64,000 nt of DNA from Stercoripulliclostridium_A sp045577735 (GCA_045577735.1 JAZNIY010000017.1:124001-188000); one strand, 5' to 3'; counted from the stretch's first letter, positions 33,579 to 41,649 are shown. Translations and numbers: made by a program. Notes: generated by a model from the letters alone, not told the origin.

Positions 33579-34125
33579 AATCTAACAGATTGATTTTTTT
33601 CACTGGTTGCAATCCTTTTGCTTCTATAATTGATTTTTTAACGGAAAATCTTGGCCTTCGACCTTGTCTTTGCTGGTCTGCAAAAGTTTCGCCTTTCTTT
33701 GAATTAAGCACCAATCCGTAAACATCTTCAGATTCTATTTTATAAAACCAAATTTCACCATCAATTTTGCCGTTAGGAACAAAATCTGCAAAATACAGCA
33801 AATCCCATGTTGATGTAGGACCAAAAGAAGTGCAATCGTTTGGAATTGATGCTGACTTAACCTGAACGCCTTCCCCAGTCCCCTTTATTACGCAATCATA
33901 AGAATGTGCGGTTGCATTTGTTCTAACCGCATCAAATGCAATACAAAAAACTGCTTCGCTGAACACATCTGGAACATTAAGATTTCTACCACCCAATGAT
34001 TTCAAATCGGTATTAATGTTCAACCATTTTTGAAAAATCTTTTTTAACAACTCGAAATCTTGCGTGTCAAATTCATCTCCATAAGCTTTTGTACCATCTT
34101 TTAATGTAACTAAAACTTTTTTCAT
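33577..34125 (-). CDS. Bsp6I-family type II restriction endonuclease
   Basis: The 182-residue protein matches my memory of the Bsp6I family, which cuts GCNGC: the opening VLVTLKDGTKAYGDEFD, the GGRNLNVPDVFSEAVF block, and a FGPTSTWDLLYFADF block. The likely PD-(D/E)XK site is Asp77 followed by Gln88-Val-Lys90. Expected length in this family is about 175-185, so it looks intact. It is the third gene of a minus-strand unit (C regulator, PD-(D/E)XK endonuclease, this gene), 11 bases after the second, with its own GGAGG ribosome binding site. Family assignment is from pattern memory and not from a search. Confidence 0.8.
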   Translation of the reverse strand: MKKVLVTLKDGTKAYGDEFDTQDFELLKKIFQKWLNINTDLKSLGGRNLNVPDVFSEAVFCIAFDAVRTNATAHSYDCVIKGTGEGVQVKSASIPNDCTSFGPTSTWDLLYFADFVPNGKIDGEIWFYKIESEDVYGLVLNSKKGETFADQQRQGRRPRFSVKKSIIEAKGLQPVKKINLLD

Positions 34126-34136
34126 TTATTCTCCTC

Positions 34137-35240
34137 CTATCGCTCTTCGATAATAATTTTTGCAAGTATATCTTTTAACTCTTGTTCTTTACTTATCACA
34201 TCGCATATTAAATCTTTTTGGAGGAAATATTCTCCTTCTGAAGACCCTTTGCGATTCAGTTCCATGAAACCAATTTTATAAACCCTTCCTTCCTCTAATG
34301 GTTTATAATTAAAATAACAATTGCTTAAAGCCTTTATATAAAAATTACTTTTGTTTTTCTTTACTACTCTTATTGCAGAAATATCACTACAAGCAAAATC
34401 CAAGTATTGGCTCATAGTCTCCTCGCTCCAAGTTTTATTAAATCTATATAATCCACTATCTTGTAACTCGCAGTATTGCAATAATTCTATATCTATAGAT
34501 GAATTTATATTCTTCTCTATAGGTCCACTAATAGAGTCAATCCTTATTGGACTAATTCCAGGACCACAATAATTTGCAATATTAATAAATAAAGAGGTTT
34601 CTGTAATACAAAGTAATTTTATTGCACCTAAATCTTGTCGTGTGTTATCAATCTTTTTCAAATGATGAATATACCCGTTATTATTTTTTATGAATATATC
34701 ATCATTCATTGTCATTTTCTCATACACATCATCGCCAAAATATGTTTTATCAAAAAATGGCAACAAATAATCCACACGAAAATCCGATTCTATCATTACC
34801 AAATATTTGCCATTATAACCTTGATTACGTAACGATACCATCTTTTGAGAGGATTTAAAAGTTTTTACCTCTATTTGTGGCTTACCACTCTCTTCTAACC
34901 AACGGTTGTCATATACAACAAAGGGAATAATTTTATCATTGATTTTTAGCCCTATGACGTCTGGTGCAATCCCCGTTGTTTCTTGTCTAGGAACATATTT
35001 ATAAAAATCTGTTATGATTTCTACTTCTTTGCCTTGAGAAATAGTTGGTAATATATATTTGTTAAAAATAACACTTTCTGGAATTTGGTTTATCCACCTA
35101 TCAAATATACCACCCATTAAATCACTTTTACCCGCCAGGCCACCATACATCCCTTTTTCTCCAGAATTTTGGACCATTTCAGCAATAAAATATATGCTTT
35201 TTATCACATCTTGTTTTTCTACCGTAATTTTATCAGCCAT
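34137..35240 (-). CDS. Putative PD-(D/E)XK restriction endonuclease
   Basis: I do not recognise the family by name. The 367-residue protein has a clear nuclease-type arrangement: Pro93-Asp94 in GIAPDVIG, two strands, then Glu124-Val-Lys126 in QIEVKTF, which is the PD-(D/E)XK pattern of many type II enzymes. Residues 30-60 hold a Gly-rich segment (MYGGLAGKSDLMGG). The C-terminal third has no motif I know. It lies 9 bases after the C-protein stop codon with an AAGGA ribosome binding site, the usual place for a C-controlled endonuclease. It may be the partner of M1. A DNA-binding or helper subunit role is also possible. Confidence 0.62.
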   Translation of the reverse strand: MADKITVEKQDVIKSIYFIAEMVQNSGEKGMYGGLAGKSDLMGGIFDRWINQIPESVIFNKYILPTISQGKEVEIITDFYKYVPRQETTGIAPDVIGLKINDKIIPFVVYDNRWLEESGKPQIEVKTFKSSQKMVSLRNQGYNGKYLVMIESDFRVDYLLPFFDKTYFGDDVYEKMTMNDDIFIKNNNGYIHHLKKIDNTRQDLGAIKLLCITETSLFINIANYCGPGISPIRIDSISGPIEKNINSSIDIELLQYCELQDSGLYRFNKTWSEETMSQYLDFACSDISAIRVVKKNKSNFYIKALSNCYFNYKPLEEGRVYKIGFMELNRKGSSEGEYFLQKDLICDVISKEQELKDILAKIIIEER

Positions 35241-35249
35241 ATTTTCCTT

Positions 35250-35453
35250 TTAAAAATTAAAAAATTCAGACATTGAAACTTCTAAAGCTTTAACAACTTT
35301 TTCAAGCGTTTCAATTGATACATTTCTTTTGCCCACTTCTAAACTTGCAATATAAGTACGATGAATTTCTGACCTAAATGCCAACTCTTCTTGGCTAATA
35401 CCAAGCCTATTTCTTAATTCTTTAATGCGTTTACCTACTTTCGTTTTTATCAT
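35250..35453 (-). CDS. Controller (C) protein, XRE-type HTH regulator
   Basis: The 67-residue protein is essentially one helix-turn-helix domain: VGKRIKELRNRLGISQEELA, then SEIHRTYIASLEVGKRNVSI, then a dimer helix ending at SMSEFFNF. Size, sequence style and position before an endonuclease gene fit the C proteins of type II restriction-modification systems. C proteins delay endonuclease expression until the methyltransferase has protected the DNA. It has GAGG 7 bases from the ATG. A C-box-like dyad overlaps its promoter, which implies autoregulation. It is transcribed with the two endonuclease genes. Confidence 0.9.
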   Translation of the reverse strand: MIKTKVGKRIKELRNRLGISQEELAFRSEIHRTYIASLEVGKRNVSIETLEKVVKALEVSMSEFFNF

Positions 35454-35481
35454 GATAAAACCTCGATAAATTTGTTACTTA

Positions 35482-35525
35482 ATTATAACTTTTTGTTACT
35501 CTTATCTCAACAGACTATAAGTAAC
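35482..35525 (-). promoter_or_regulatory. Promoter and C-box operator of the C-endonuclease operon
   Basis: On the minus strand TTGAGA (35505-35510), 17 bases and TATAAT (35482-35487) form the promoter. The dyad at 35495-35525 starts GTTACTTATAGTC, continues TGTTGAGATAAGAGT and ends AAC. This resembles the C-boxes of known systems (GACTTATAGTC followed by a TG-centred second half). One half lies upstream of -35 (activating) and one over it (repressing). Confidence 0.72.
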
Positions 35526-35537
35526 AATTTCAGACAT

Positions 35538-35572
35538 AAAAAGAAACGAATTACGGCAACTCGTTTCTTTTA
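35538..35572. terminator. Hairpin upstream of the C promoter
   Basis: A 10-bp stem AAAGAAACGA/TCGTTTCTTT with an 11-base loop is flanked by A and T runs and can stop transcription either way. It seems to insulate the island promoter. From here to 35668 there is AT-rich sequence with no gene. Confidence 0.55.
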
Positions 35573-35668
35573 ATTAACTGCTTACAACAAATGGATTCAA
35601 TATGAAAATTAGACAAATTAAACAATCTTTTAATTATTTCAAAAAAATCAGTTTTACATTTAATATTT

Positions 35669-35680
35669 TCCGCCAAGTGA
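35669..35680 (+). repeat. Right 12-base flanking repeat of the island (attR-like)
   Basis: TCCGCCAAGTGA repeats the 3' end of tRNA-Ser (27031-27042). The bases upstream do not resemble a tRNA, so only the short core is duplicated. The following hairpin is likely the original terminator of tRNA-Ser, displaced by the insertion. Confidence 0.6.
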
Positions 35681-35724
35681 GACAGTATTGAACTATGATG
35701 TTGTTCAATACTGTCTTTTCTTTT
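35680..35724 (+). terminator. Displaced tRNA-type terminator
   Basis: AGACAGTATTGAAC and GTTCAATACTGTCT form a perfect 14-bp stem followed by a T-rich run. No gene in the plus direction ends just upstream, which fits a terminator separated from tRNA-Ser. Confidence 0.75.
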
Positions 35725-35758
35725 AGATATATTTAAAGTCCTAATATTAAAAATACTA

Positions 35759-35817
35759 TTGACAAGTCATTTCTTAATGCTCTATAATTAGTACACATAC
35801 TAATAGTACGCGTACTA
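35759..35817 (+). promoter_or_regulatory. TetR promoter with two palindromic operators
   Basis: TTGACA (35759-35764), 18 bases and TATAAT (35783-35788) form the promoter. Palindrome ATTAGTA-CACA-TACTAAT (35787-35804) overlaps the -10 end, and TAGTACGCGTACTA (35804-35817) follows at once. Both share TAGTA/TACTA arms, so they are probably two sites for the TetR protein encoded next. Confidence 0.75.
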
Positions 35818-35839
35818 ATATTGAATTGAGGTGATCCGT

Positions 35840-36514
35840 ATGTCTCACATAAACAGAAAGCGTGGCGATACGCGAATGCAAATTATAAGAATTGGAGCAA
35901 AACACTTTATTGAGGATGGATATACTAAAACCACAATGAAGAAGATTTCTCAAGAGCTTGATCTTAGTCCCGGAAACATTACGTTCTATTTCCCTACTAA
36001 GGATCATCTGCTCGCCGTCCTTGTCAACGAGCTGTTTGATTTCCAAAAACTTATGATTAAAAAGGCTAACTTGGGCGAAATAAACCCCATCTACGTCTAT
36101 TGCTTGGAGTTTGTCACTATGGTGGCACTTTGTAGTGAAGATGAGGTTGCTAGGGATTTTTATATTTCCGCTTACACCTCTCCTTACACGCTCGACCTCA
36201 TCAGAAAAAACGAAGTGAGCAAAGCAAAGGAAGTGTTTAGTAGCTTCTGCAATGGGTTTTCCCAAGCAGACTGGATGACAACGGAAACGCTAATTTCCGG
36301 CATTGAATACGGTGCTATAACCTTTCCAAGCCAACAAACCGAGCTATCTATTATTATAGAAAAGGCGCTAAATTCCGTGCTGACTCTTCATCGTGTACCC
36401 AATGACGTACGAGCTGAAAACATAAATCGTGCCCTTTCCATAGACTACTTAACACTTGGCAAACGTATTCTTCGCGAGTTCCGAGAATATCTTGACAAAG
36501 TGAACGAAATATAA
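35840..36514 (+). CDS. TetR/AcrR family transcriptional regulator
   Basis: The 224-residue protein has a TetR helix-turn-helix at residues about 8-60, with the family pattern RIGAKHFIEDGYTKTTMKKI, then LDLSPGNITFYFPTKDHLL, and a variable C-terminal ligand domain. The ATG at 35840 follows GAGGTG with a 6-base spacing; a GTG at 35831 has no ribosome binding site. Two palindromes cover its promoter, so it likely represses itself and the lipoprotein gene 18 bases downstream. The inducer is unknown. It is just outside the right end of the restriction island. Confidence 0.9.
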   Translation: MSHINRKRGDTRMQIIRIGAKHFIEDGYTKTTMKKISQELDLSPGNITFYFPTKDHLLAVLVNELFDFQKLMIKKANLGEINPIYVYCLEFVTMVALCSEDEVARDFYISAYTSPYTLDLIRKNEVSKAKEVFSSFCNGFSQADWMTTETLISGIEYGAITFPSQQTELSIIIEKALNSVLTLHRVPNDVRAENINRALSIDYLTLGKRILREFREYLDKVNEI

Positions 36515-36532
36515 AACAAGGAGACAGCCAAT

Positions 36533-38827
36533 ATGAAAAAATTAGCCACTATTTTTATTGTGTTAATGATGATTGCACTCTTAATGATAGGATGCACCAC
36601 CACGGATAACGGTGCAGGCGATACTCCAAATGATAATGCAACCTTGGATAACGCTTATCTTGATGCGGAATCCATAGTAAAGCTTCTTCTTGCAGAAGAG
36701 CGCCTTAATGCTGCACTACTTAAAAACCAAGGTGACGTGTTTGAAGAAGGAGTCCAAGTAATGAACAACCTTGCCGAAAAAGCAATAGTGAGTATTAGTC
36801 ACGTGGACGACTATGCAACGGAAAGTGCAACGCCAAGATTACAAAAGCAACGTCAATTGAAAAACCTTAACGCCTCTCAGGATGCTGTTATTTTCGATAA
36901 CGAGCATGGTGGTGGCAAGGTAACGTTTGACGGCGAGAATTATTTCATTAGTGATTTCGTTGAAGTTTCGAACTCATACGACACCTTTTCTTCAACGGCA
37001 AACCATATTGCATTCATGGCAGAAGATGCGGCAAATCTAATTGATAACATAAAGAAAAACGTTCGAATTATTGACAAATGGGTACTCATTGGTGGCTTTG
37101 TGGAGTACTATTTGCACGTTGGCGAAAATGAAGAGATACTTTATGAAAGATCGTCCTACAATTACAAAATATGCAGACGTTACGTAAACGAAGAAGGCAA
37201 CAACGTGTACGAATTCTTGTCCCATGAATATGAAAACGGATTCGTCGAAAGGCTTACCTATATTCCGGGGCTTCACTTTGAAACGGCAAGAGGATTCTAC
37301 TCAAACGGCGTTTTTAACCAAGCGGACCACCTTATATGCGACAACTCAAAGGGTTATTGGGAAACCTATTGGGTAGGCCCACATTCAACTCACGTAAACG
37401 TTTCATATATGGTGATGAAAGATGATATCTGCTATGACTCATTCTATGACCCGGCCATTGAAAAAACCAACTTTTTAAAGATTATAAGTGCAGACAAGAC
37501 CTCCGACATTTTCTGGTACCAAGGCTACGAGGATTCTGAGAACGTTATGTTCGACGTTCACTTTTCCGGCTTTAACAACATAAAGGGTGTTAAGGTAAAT
37601 GAGATTGAATACTATGATATGGGTGGAGATCTTGGGGAAATCCCCCTTCCTCCCGGCACGGCAACTATGACCATTGTGCTAGACAATGGACAAGAAATTA
37701 ACGAAGGCGACACCTTCCTTGACGGCAAGGTAAAGATAGATACCATCCGTACCACCATGACTTACCCCGATTATATTGGTTCATTTTCATTAATCATAGA
37801 AGCTTCTACCGTTAATGAAAAGCTCGAAATATTCAAAGACTTTATTCACGAAGTAGGCCTTACAAGCCGTCATAATATTGACAACGTTATATCTGGTGTG
37901 GTAAGAGCTTTTGACGAGCTTCGCGAAATAACGAAATACCACGTATGGAATGGGTTAAATCAGTCAAGCGAAGAAAACGTGCGCAAAGCTATTGATATTG
38001 AAAATGCAAAGACTGAAAAGTTTATGGAACTATACACCTTGGTTAAGGAGGCTCCCGTCATTGACTTTAGCGACAAGGTCTTAGTCGAATTGAACGCACA
38101 CTTTGGAGAGGTAACCGTTCCGTCTTCTAGTGAAACCGTTCATTCCGGACTTAGCCTTTCCATAGGTTCCCTCACCCTATCAACTTCCGACACTCTGCTC
38201 TTTATAGAGAATCAATCTTACACTATAAGCTTTGCCCTCTCCTCCGAAGCAGGTCTTGTTCACCTTGAAAAGAAAACCGGAAATGGTAGCGCACTCTTTA
38301 CAAAAGGCGAAACCTTCTCCGTTACCGTTGAAAACGTTACGTTGGATATCCCCGCACTCGTTGACGGAGAATATAAGCTAGTAGCCTACATCGCAACGGA
38401 TGACGGAATACGCTCGTCGGCTTATACTGGCTTTACGTTTGAAGTGGTGGACACCGAATCCGAAAACAAAATTGAAAAATCAAAAATCGATGTAGAAAAA
38501 TCAAGTGACGGCGCGCTTATTCTTACCTACACCACCATACCGGACGTTAATACCACTCTTTCATATGAAGGAACGCTTACCTACTTAGACCTCTACTCGC
38601 AAATAGCCGGAATTGCCTGTGAACATGGCATTCCATCAAATACCAATATTGAAATGCTATCCGACTTAGAAAACGAAACATACACTCCCTTACTTGGTAA
38701 CGAAACTGAAATTTCAAGTGGAGTATATCGTCTTGCATACAATATGCAAAACGGAGAAAAAACGATAGAGGGGTACATCTACGTTACTCTAACAGTCACA
38801 CCTCCCTCCTCGGTGCCCGAAAATTAA
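36533..38827 (+). CDS. Large lipoprotein of unknown function (764 aa)
   Basis: A signal peptide with lipobox LMIGC (Cys21) predicts a membrane-anchored outer-face lipoprotein. A Thr/Asn/Asp linker follows. Residues about 45-520 form a region I do not recognise, rich in Tyr/Trp and beta-strand-like. Residues about 525-645 look like an Ig-like or BIG-type domain (TLSTSDTLLF, SYTISFALSS), and the last 110 residues another beta-rich segment. It follows tetR by 18 bases with an AAGGAG ribosome binding site, so the TetR protein probably controls it. It ends in a strong terminator. Role not known; sensing or envelope maintenance is only a guess. Confidence 0.7.
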   Translation: MKKLATIFIVLMMIALLMIGCTTTDNGAGDTPNDNATLDNAYLDAESIVKLLLAEERLNAALLKNQGDVFEEGVQVMNNLAEKAIVSISHVDDYATESATPRLQKQRQLKNLNASQDAVIFDNEHGGGKVTFDGENYFISDFVEVSNSYDTFSSTANHIAFMAEDAANLIDNIKKNVRIIDKWVLIGGFVEYYLHVGENEEILYERSSYNYKICRRYVNEEGNNVYEFLSHEYENGFVERLTYIPGLHFETARGFYSNGVFNQADHLICDNSKGYWETYWVGPHSTHVNVSYMVMKDDICYDSFYDPAIEKTNFLKIISADKTSDIFWYQGYEDSENVMFDVHFSGFNNIKGVKVNEIEYYDMGGDLGEIPLPPGTATMTIVLDNGQEINEGDTFLDGKVKIDTIRTTMTYPDYIGSFSLIIEASTVNEKLEIFKDFIHEVGLTSRHNIDNVISGVVRAFDELREITKYHVWNGLNQSSEENVRKAIDIENAKTEKFMELYTLVKEAPVIDFSDKVLVELNAHFGEVTVPSSSETVHSGLSLSIGSLTLSTSDTLLFIENQSYTISFALSSEAGLVHLEKKTGNGSALFTKGETFSVTVENVTLDIPALVDGEYKLVAYIATDDGIRSSAYTGFTFEVVDTESENKIEKSKIDVEKSSDGALILTYTTIPDVNTTLSYEGTLTYLDLYSQIAGIACEHGIPSNTNIEMLSDLENETYTPLLGNETEISSGVYRLAYNMQNGEKTIEGYIYVTLTVTPPSSVPEN

Positions 38828-38853
38828 TTAGTAAGCGACGAATTAACCAAACT

Positions 38854-38884
38854 AAAAAGAACACCTATAAGGTGTTCTTTTTTA
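38854..38884. terminator. Bidirectional terminator between lipoprotein gene and cdd
   Basis: AAAAAGAACACC/GGTGTTCTTTTT with loop TATAA lies between convergent genes and has an A run on one side and a T run on the other. Confidence 0.9.
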
Positions 38885-38902
38885 TAGATACGAAGGTTAG
38901 TG

Positions 38903-39304
38903 TTATAGTTCGCTTGCGGTAAATGACAAAGGAACTAGCTCTTGGAGAGTGTATATCTTTACGTCGGTAGGAGTGCCCAATACTATTTTGAAATCGGGGG
39001 AGCAAAACTCTACCATGACTTGACGGCATACGCCACAAGGAGTGCAGTTTTCGGACAAGCTTTCTCCCTCTTTACCAGCAACTATTGCTATTGCTTCAAA
39101 TTCCCTTTCACCCTCGCTTATTGCCTTAAAAAAGGCCGTTCTCTCAGCGCAGTTTGTGGGTGAGTACGAAGCGTTTTCAACGTTACAACCCGTGTATACT
39201 TTGCCACCCTTCGTTAGAAGGGCTGCGCCCACCATATAATGCGAATAGGGAGCATATGCGTTCTCCCTTGCCTTAATTGCTTTTTCCAATAGTTGACTAT
39301 ACAT
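38903..39304 (-). CDS. cdd: Cytidine deaminase
   Basis: Cdd converts cytidine and deoxycytidine to uridine and deoxyuridine. The 133-residue protein has the zinc-site motifs CAERTAFF (Cys and catalytic Glu) and CTPCGVCRQVM (two Cys), plus the substrate-binding GCNVENASYSPTNC region. Length fits the tetrameric bacterial family. It is the last gene of the minus-strand tdk-udk-psuG-cdd group, 32 bases after psuG. Its product feeds uridine kinase and PsuG substrates. Confidence 0.95.
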   Translation of the reverse strand: MYSQLLEKAIKARENAYAPYSHYMVGAALLTKGGKVYTGCNVENASYSPTNCAERTAFFKAISEGEREFEAIAIVAGKEGESLSENCTPCGVCRQVMVEFCSPDFKIVLGTPTDVKIYTLQELVPLSFTASEL

Positions 39305-39336
39305 ATTTCACCTCACTAAACCGATGTTTAGACGCC

Positions 39337-40251
39337 CTATTTGCTAATTTTAGATAGCTGAACGGCTATTTCAGAAGCCAAGCGAGCATTGTTCAAAACA
39401 AGTTCTATATTGCTTGCAAGACTATTTCCACCCGTTATTTTTTGAATCTTATCTAGAAGGAAAGGAGTAATATCTTTGCCCTTAATTCCCCTGTCTTCTG
39501 CTTCCTTAACGGCTTTGTCGATAGCCTCGCCAATCACCTTTTCATCCATAGAATATTCTTCGGGAATGGGATTTGTTACAAGCATACCCCCTTGAAGTCC
39601 CATTTCACTCTTAGCGTGGAGCGTTCTTGCAATTTCTTCCGCACTATCCATTCTATAACCAAGCTTTATGCCACTTTTTCTCGTAAAGAATGCGGGAAGT
39701 TCGTCGGTACCATAACCTATTACGGCAACGCCCTTAGTTTCCAGATACTCCATAGTGAGATTCAAATCCAGAATACTCTTTGCTCCCGCACATACTACGC
39801 AAACGTCGGTTTTGGAAAGTTCGTCAAGGTCTGCGGAGATATCCATAGTTCTTTCAGCACCTCTATGCACACCACCAACGCCACCGGTTGCAAAAATTTT
39901 AACACCAGCCATAGAAGCGAGTATCATCGTACCGGCAACAGTGGTTGCACCATTAAGTTTTTTGGCAACTACTATTGGCATATCGCGTCTTGAAACCTTA
40001 GTGACGGTTAGCCCGGCTTTTCCTAGTTTTTCTATCTCTTCTTTACTGCAACCTACGGTAGGTACGCCGTCTATAATAGCTATGGTTGCGGGCACAGCTC
40101 CACTTTTTCTAACTTCTTCTTCCACTTTTAGTGCCGTTTCTACGTTTTGGGGATAGGGCATTCCGTGTGAAATAATGGTAGATTCGAGCGCAACGACGGC
40201 CTTACCACTTGCTAGTGCTTCTTGTACTTCTTGTGATATCTTCAAATTCAT
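39337..40251 (-). CDS. psuG: Pseudouridine-5'-phosphate glycosidase
   Basis: PsuG reversibly splits pseudouridine 5'-phosphate to uracil and ribose 5-phosphate. The 304-residue protein has the family opening VVALESTIISHGMPYPQNVE, a KVSRRDMP segment, and the manganese and substrate loops ATGGVGGVHRGAE and CAGAKSILDL. In many bacteria psuG lies with the pseudouridine kinase psuK. No pfkB-type kinase is present here and the neighbour is uridine kinase instead. It is 9 bases from the end of udk and almost certainly cotranscribed. Confidence 0.95.
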   Translation of the reverse strand: MNLKISQEVQEALASGKAVVALESTIISHGMPYPQNVETALKVEEEVRKSGAVPATIAIIDGVPTVGCSKEEIEKLGKAGLTVTKVSRRDMPIVVAKKLNGATTVAGTMILASMAGVKIFATGGVGGVHRGAERTMDISADLDELSKTDVCVVCAGAKSILDLNLTMEYLETKGVAVIGYGTDELPAFFTRKSGIKLGYRMDSAEEIARTLHAKSEMGLQGGMLVTNPIPEEYSMDEKVIGEAIDKAVKEAEDRGIKGKDITPFLLDKIQKITGGNSLASNIELVLNNARLASEIAVQLSKISK

Positions 40252-40260
40252 TGTTCCTTT

Positions 40261-40875
40261 CTATTCTATTATCTTCCTTTTAATCGTATCGAGTATCATA
40301 TTAAAGGCAACGTCGTTATGTCCACCAACGGGAACGATAACGTCGGCCCTACGCTTATAGGGTTCAACGAATTTTTCGTGCATGGGCTTTACCGTAGTTA
40401 GATACTGTTTAATAACGCTCTCTATGTTTCTGCCCCTATCTTCTACGTCACGCACCAGCCTTCTTAATACGCGCACGTCGGCATCGGTGTCGACAAAGAT
40501 TTTGATATCCAATAGATCCAATAGTTCTTGGTTTTCAAATAGCAAAATACCCTCTACTATGATAACCTTTGCGCTGTCTAATTGTACCCATTCTTCGCCA
40601 CGAGTGTGTCTACTAAAATTATAGGTGGGTCGCATTATGCTGTTACCGGCTTTTAATTCTTTAAGATGAGAGATTATCAAATCGGTATCTATCGAGTTGG
40701 GATGATCGTAGTTAATCTTTTCCCTTTCCTCAAAAGGAAGATGACTATTGTCTGCATAATAGCAGTCCATACTAAGCAATACTCCGTCACCGTGAACGGC
40801 CTCTATAACTCTCTTTGCCAGCGTGGTTTTTCCACTTCCCGTGCCACCGCAAAATCCTATAACTAAGCGTTCCAT
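40261..40875 (-). CDS. udk: Uridine kinase
   Basis: Udk phosphorylates uridine and cytidine. The 204-residue protein has the P-loop GGTGSGKTTLAKRV, the YDHPNSIDTDL substrate segment, IIVEGILLFEN, and the lid region RRLVRDVEDRGR. Normal length for the family (about 205-210). It lies between tdk (14-base gap) and psuG (9-base gap) in a pyrimidine salvage unit. Confidence 0.96.
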   Translation of the reverse strand: MERLVIGFCGGTGSGKTTLAKRVIEAVHGDGVLLSMDCYYADNSHLPFEEREKINYDHPNSIDTDLIISHLKELKAGNSIMRPTYNFSRHTRGEEWVQLDSAKVIIVEGILLFENQELLDLLDIKIFVDTDADVRVLRRLVRDVEDRGRNIESVIKQYLTTVKPMHEKFVEPYKRRADVIVPVGGHNDVAFNMILDTIKRKIIE

Positions 40876-40889
40876 ATGCCCTCTTTCGT

Positions 40890-41489
40890 TTATTTATTAG
40901 CCTTTTCGCGCTCTTCTTGCTCGCGTTTTGCCTTTAACCAACACTTTTTGCACATTGCTACGTATCTTTCGTTGCCACCAATGCAAACTTGGTCACCACT
41001 AAACACAACGTTGCCGTCATCGTCCAAACGGGCGTTGACGGTTGCCTTGCCACCACACTTGCAAACCGATTTGATTTCGGTAATGGAATCGGCAATTTCA
41101 AACAAACGTCTGCTACCCGGGAACAAGTGCGTGAGAAAGTCGGTAGAAAGTCCAAAGCACAATACCGGGATATCGTAATCCATAACCACTTGACTTAGTT
41201 GATCGACTTGGTCGGGGGCAAGGAATTGACATTCGTCAACAATAATTACGTTGCAGTCCTTGTAGCTTCCTATATACATATCGTACAAGTTAACGCTCTC
41301 TGCAACGGCTATTGCCTCTGCTTCCAACCCAATTCTTGAGCGCACTATGGTTGCGCCGTCACGATTATCGATACTGGGCTTTACAAGAAGAACCTTCATT
41401 CCACGTTCTTCATAATTGAATTTGGTTATTAGTGCTTGTGCCGTCTTGGAGCAACCCATTGCTCCGAATTTGAAATAGAGTTTTGCCAT
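40890..41489 (-). CDS. tdk: Thymidine kinase (type II)
   Basis: Tdk phosphorylates thymidine and deoxyuridine. The 199-residue protein begins MAKLYFKFGAMGCSKTAQAL. Its P-loop has Ser where many have Gly (SKT, not GKT), a variant I associate with clostridial thymidine kinases. It has VDECQFL with the catalytic Glu and a four-Cys zinc ribbon (CKCGG and CKKC). The ATG at 41489 follows AAAGGG; the longer frame to 41525 lacks a ribosome binding site. It is the first gene of the salvage operon. Confidence 0.94.
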   Translation of the reverse strand: MAKLYFKFGAMGCSKTAQALITKFNYEERGMKVLLVKPSIDNRDGATIVRSRIGLEAEAIAVAESVNLYDMYIGSYKDCNVIIVDECQFLAPDQVDQLSQVVMDYDIPVLCFGLSTDFLTHLFPGSRRLFEIADSITEIKSVCKCGGKATVNARLDDDGNVVFSGDQVCIGGNERYVAMCKKCWLKAKREQEEREKANK

Positions 41490-41550
41490 TTTTCCCTTTC
41501 GTAATCCGCACCGAATCAAACGCACGATGCATTGTCCAATCGTTTTATCC

Positions 41551-41602
41551 TAGGCTAACGCCTAAGCTAATATATTATACACCAAAATCGCCCTTTTGAA
41601 AA
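41551..41602 (-). promoter_or_regulatory. Promoter and leader hairpin of the salvage operon
   Basis: On the minus strand TTTTCA (41597-41602), 17 bases and TATAAT (41574-41579) precede a TAGGC-GTTA-GCCTA hairpin (41551-41564) in the leader, about 60 bases before tdk. The hairpin is not followed by a T run, so it is not a terminator and may affect RNA stability or regulation. Confidence 0.55.
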
Positions 41603-41649
41603 GTCCTATTTTAATAAATACGCCATGATTCTTTGATTGATTTTCACTC

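Noticed and set aside
27031..35680. Prophage or integrative conjugative element
   Set aside because: There are no structural phage genes, integrase, relaxase or replication genes; only modification, restriction and a regulator.
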